64,000 bases of DNA. Origin: CPC320 sp002336405 (GTDB lineage: Bacteria > Pseudomonadota > Alphaproteobacteria > Rhodobacterales > Rhodobacteraceae). The notes below the pieces were generated by a model. That model was not told the origin of the DNA, made no database searches, and saw nothing but the letters and a program-made list of their open reading frames with translations. The stretch covers positions 1 through 64,000 of the forward strand of contig CASIAN010000024.1 in assembly GCA_949372595.1 (NCBI GenBank). The letters are read 5' to 3'. Position 1 is the first letter of the stretch, and every line of letters starts with the position of its first letter. Shown here piece after piece: positions 63,941-64,000 of the stretch. The position numbers and the translations under genes were made by a program.

Positions 63941-64000
63941 ATGTCTATGATCATGCTTGAAAACTGCCGATATTACATAACTGTGCTGCGCAACAGGATA
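63941..64000 (+). CDS. Possible gene start, cut by the right window edge
   Basis: An ATG at 63941 opens a frame of 20 codons (MSMIMLENCRYYITVLRNRI) that is still open at the end. A GTGAGAGAG stretch lies about 10 bases upstream. Too little is visible to name it. Confidence 0.25.
   Translation, partial: MSMIMLENCRYYITVLRNRI

Noticed and set aside
1..64000. tRNA, rRNA, CRISPR arrays, prophage, toxin-antitoxin or restriction systems
   Set aside because: I looked for T-loop motifs, spaced direct repeats and typical proteins and found none that held up.
1..64000. Large antisense frames over soeA, fliK, citrate synthase and others
   Set aside because: They shadow strong genes on the other strand and lack start signals and domains.

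Overview
The window looks like a chromosomal segment of a marine alphaproteobacterium of the Rhodobacterales (Roseobacter/Rhodobacter group). Three things point there: a flagellar cluster laid out like the fla1 system of Rhodobacter sphaeroides (own sigma-54, a FleQ/FleT activator pair, motAB); a complete taurine-to-sulfate locus of Roseobacter type; and small Rhodobacterales markers (a DUF1523-like protein, a DUF1674 protein beside rsmB, rbfA near dapB). No tRNA, rRNA or CRISPR array was seen.

Layout. 1-2000: insertion-sequence debris, namely a decayed IS3-type element cut by the window edge and a near-intact IS630-type element (878-1932) with terminal repeats and an A7 frameshift site. 2000-3700: AT-rich DNA with a small possible regulator and a secreted DUF1566-like protein. 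3700-7700: motA, motB, a small membrane protein and a second-copy-type rpoN. 7765-9263: an IS5-family remnant truncated by a decayed IS481-type element. 9273-27072, all on the minus strand: fleT-fliEFGHIJ, then fliKLMNOPQR-flhB, then four small or unassigned genes that overlap or closely follow flhB. Sigma-54-type promoters are visible before motA, fliK and fleT, with a weaker one before rpoN. FleQ (27367-28491) diverges from fleT. fliK carries an in-frame stop inside a damaged 21-bp tandem repeat. Hook, rod, filament, flhA and fliA genes are not in the window.

28684-33665: a NarL-type response regulator, a large hybrid histidine kinase with receiver and HPt domains, and glycerate 2-kinase.

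34223-52239: taurine is imported by TauABC, transaminated by Tpa to sulfoacetaldehyde, and cleaved by Xsc to acetyl phosphate plus sulfite. Pta makes acetyl-CoA (or AckA makes ATP), citrate synthase draws the acetyl-CoA into the TCA cycle, SoeABC oxidises sulfite to sulfate, and a YeiH-type membrane protein is a candidate anion exporter. TauR (MocR type) sits inside the locus. I find paired CTGGNNNTAA-like direct repeats with a 22-23 bp period before tauB, tpa, tauR and xsc, which I read as its operators; none is visible before tauA.

52306-64000: a DUF1523-like protein, creatinase, an alpha/beta hydrolase, a succinate-semialdehyde dehydrogenase, a YfbK-like gene remnant, an MdoC-like acyltransferase, a short-chain dehydrogenase, a phosphodiester-glycosidase-family protein, rbfA, dapB, a DUF1674 protein, rsmB and the first codons of a possible gene at the right edge.
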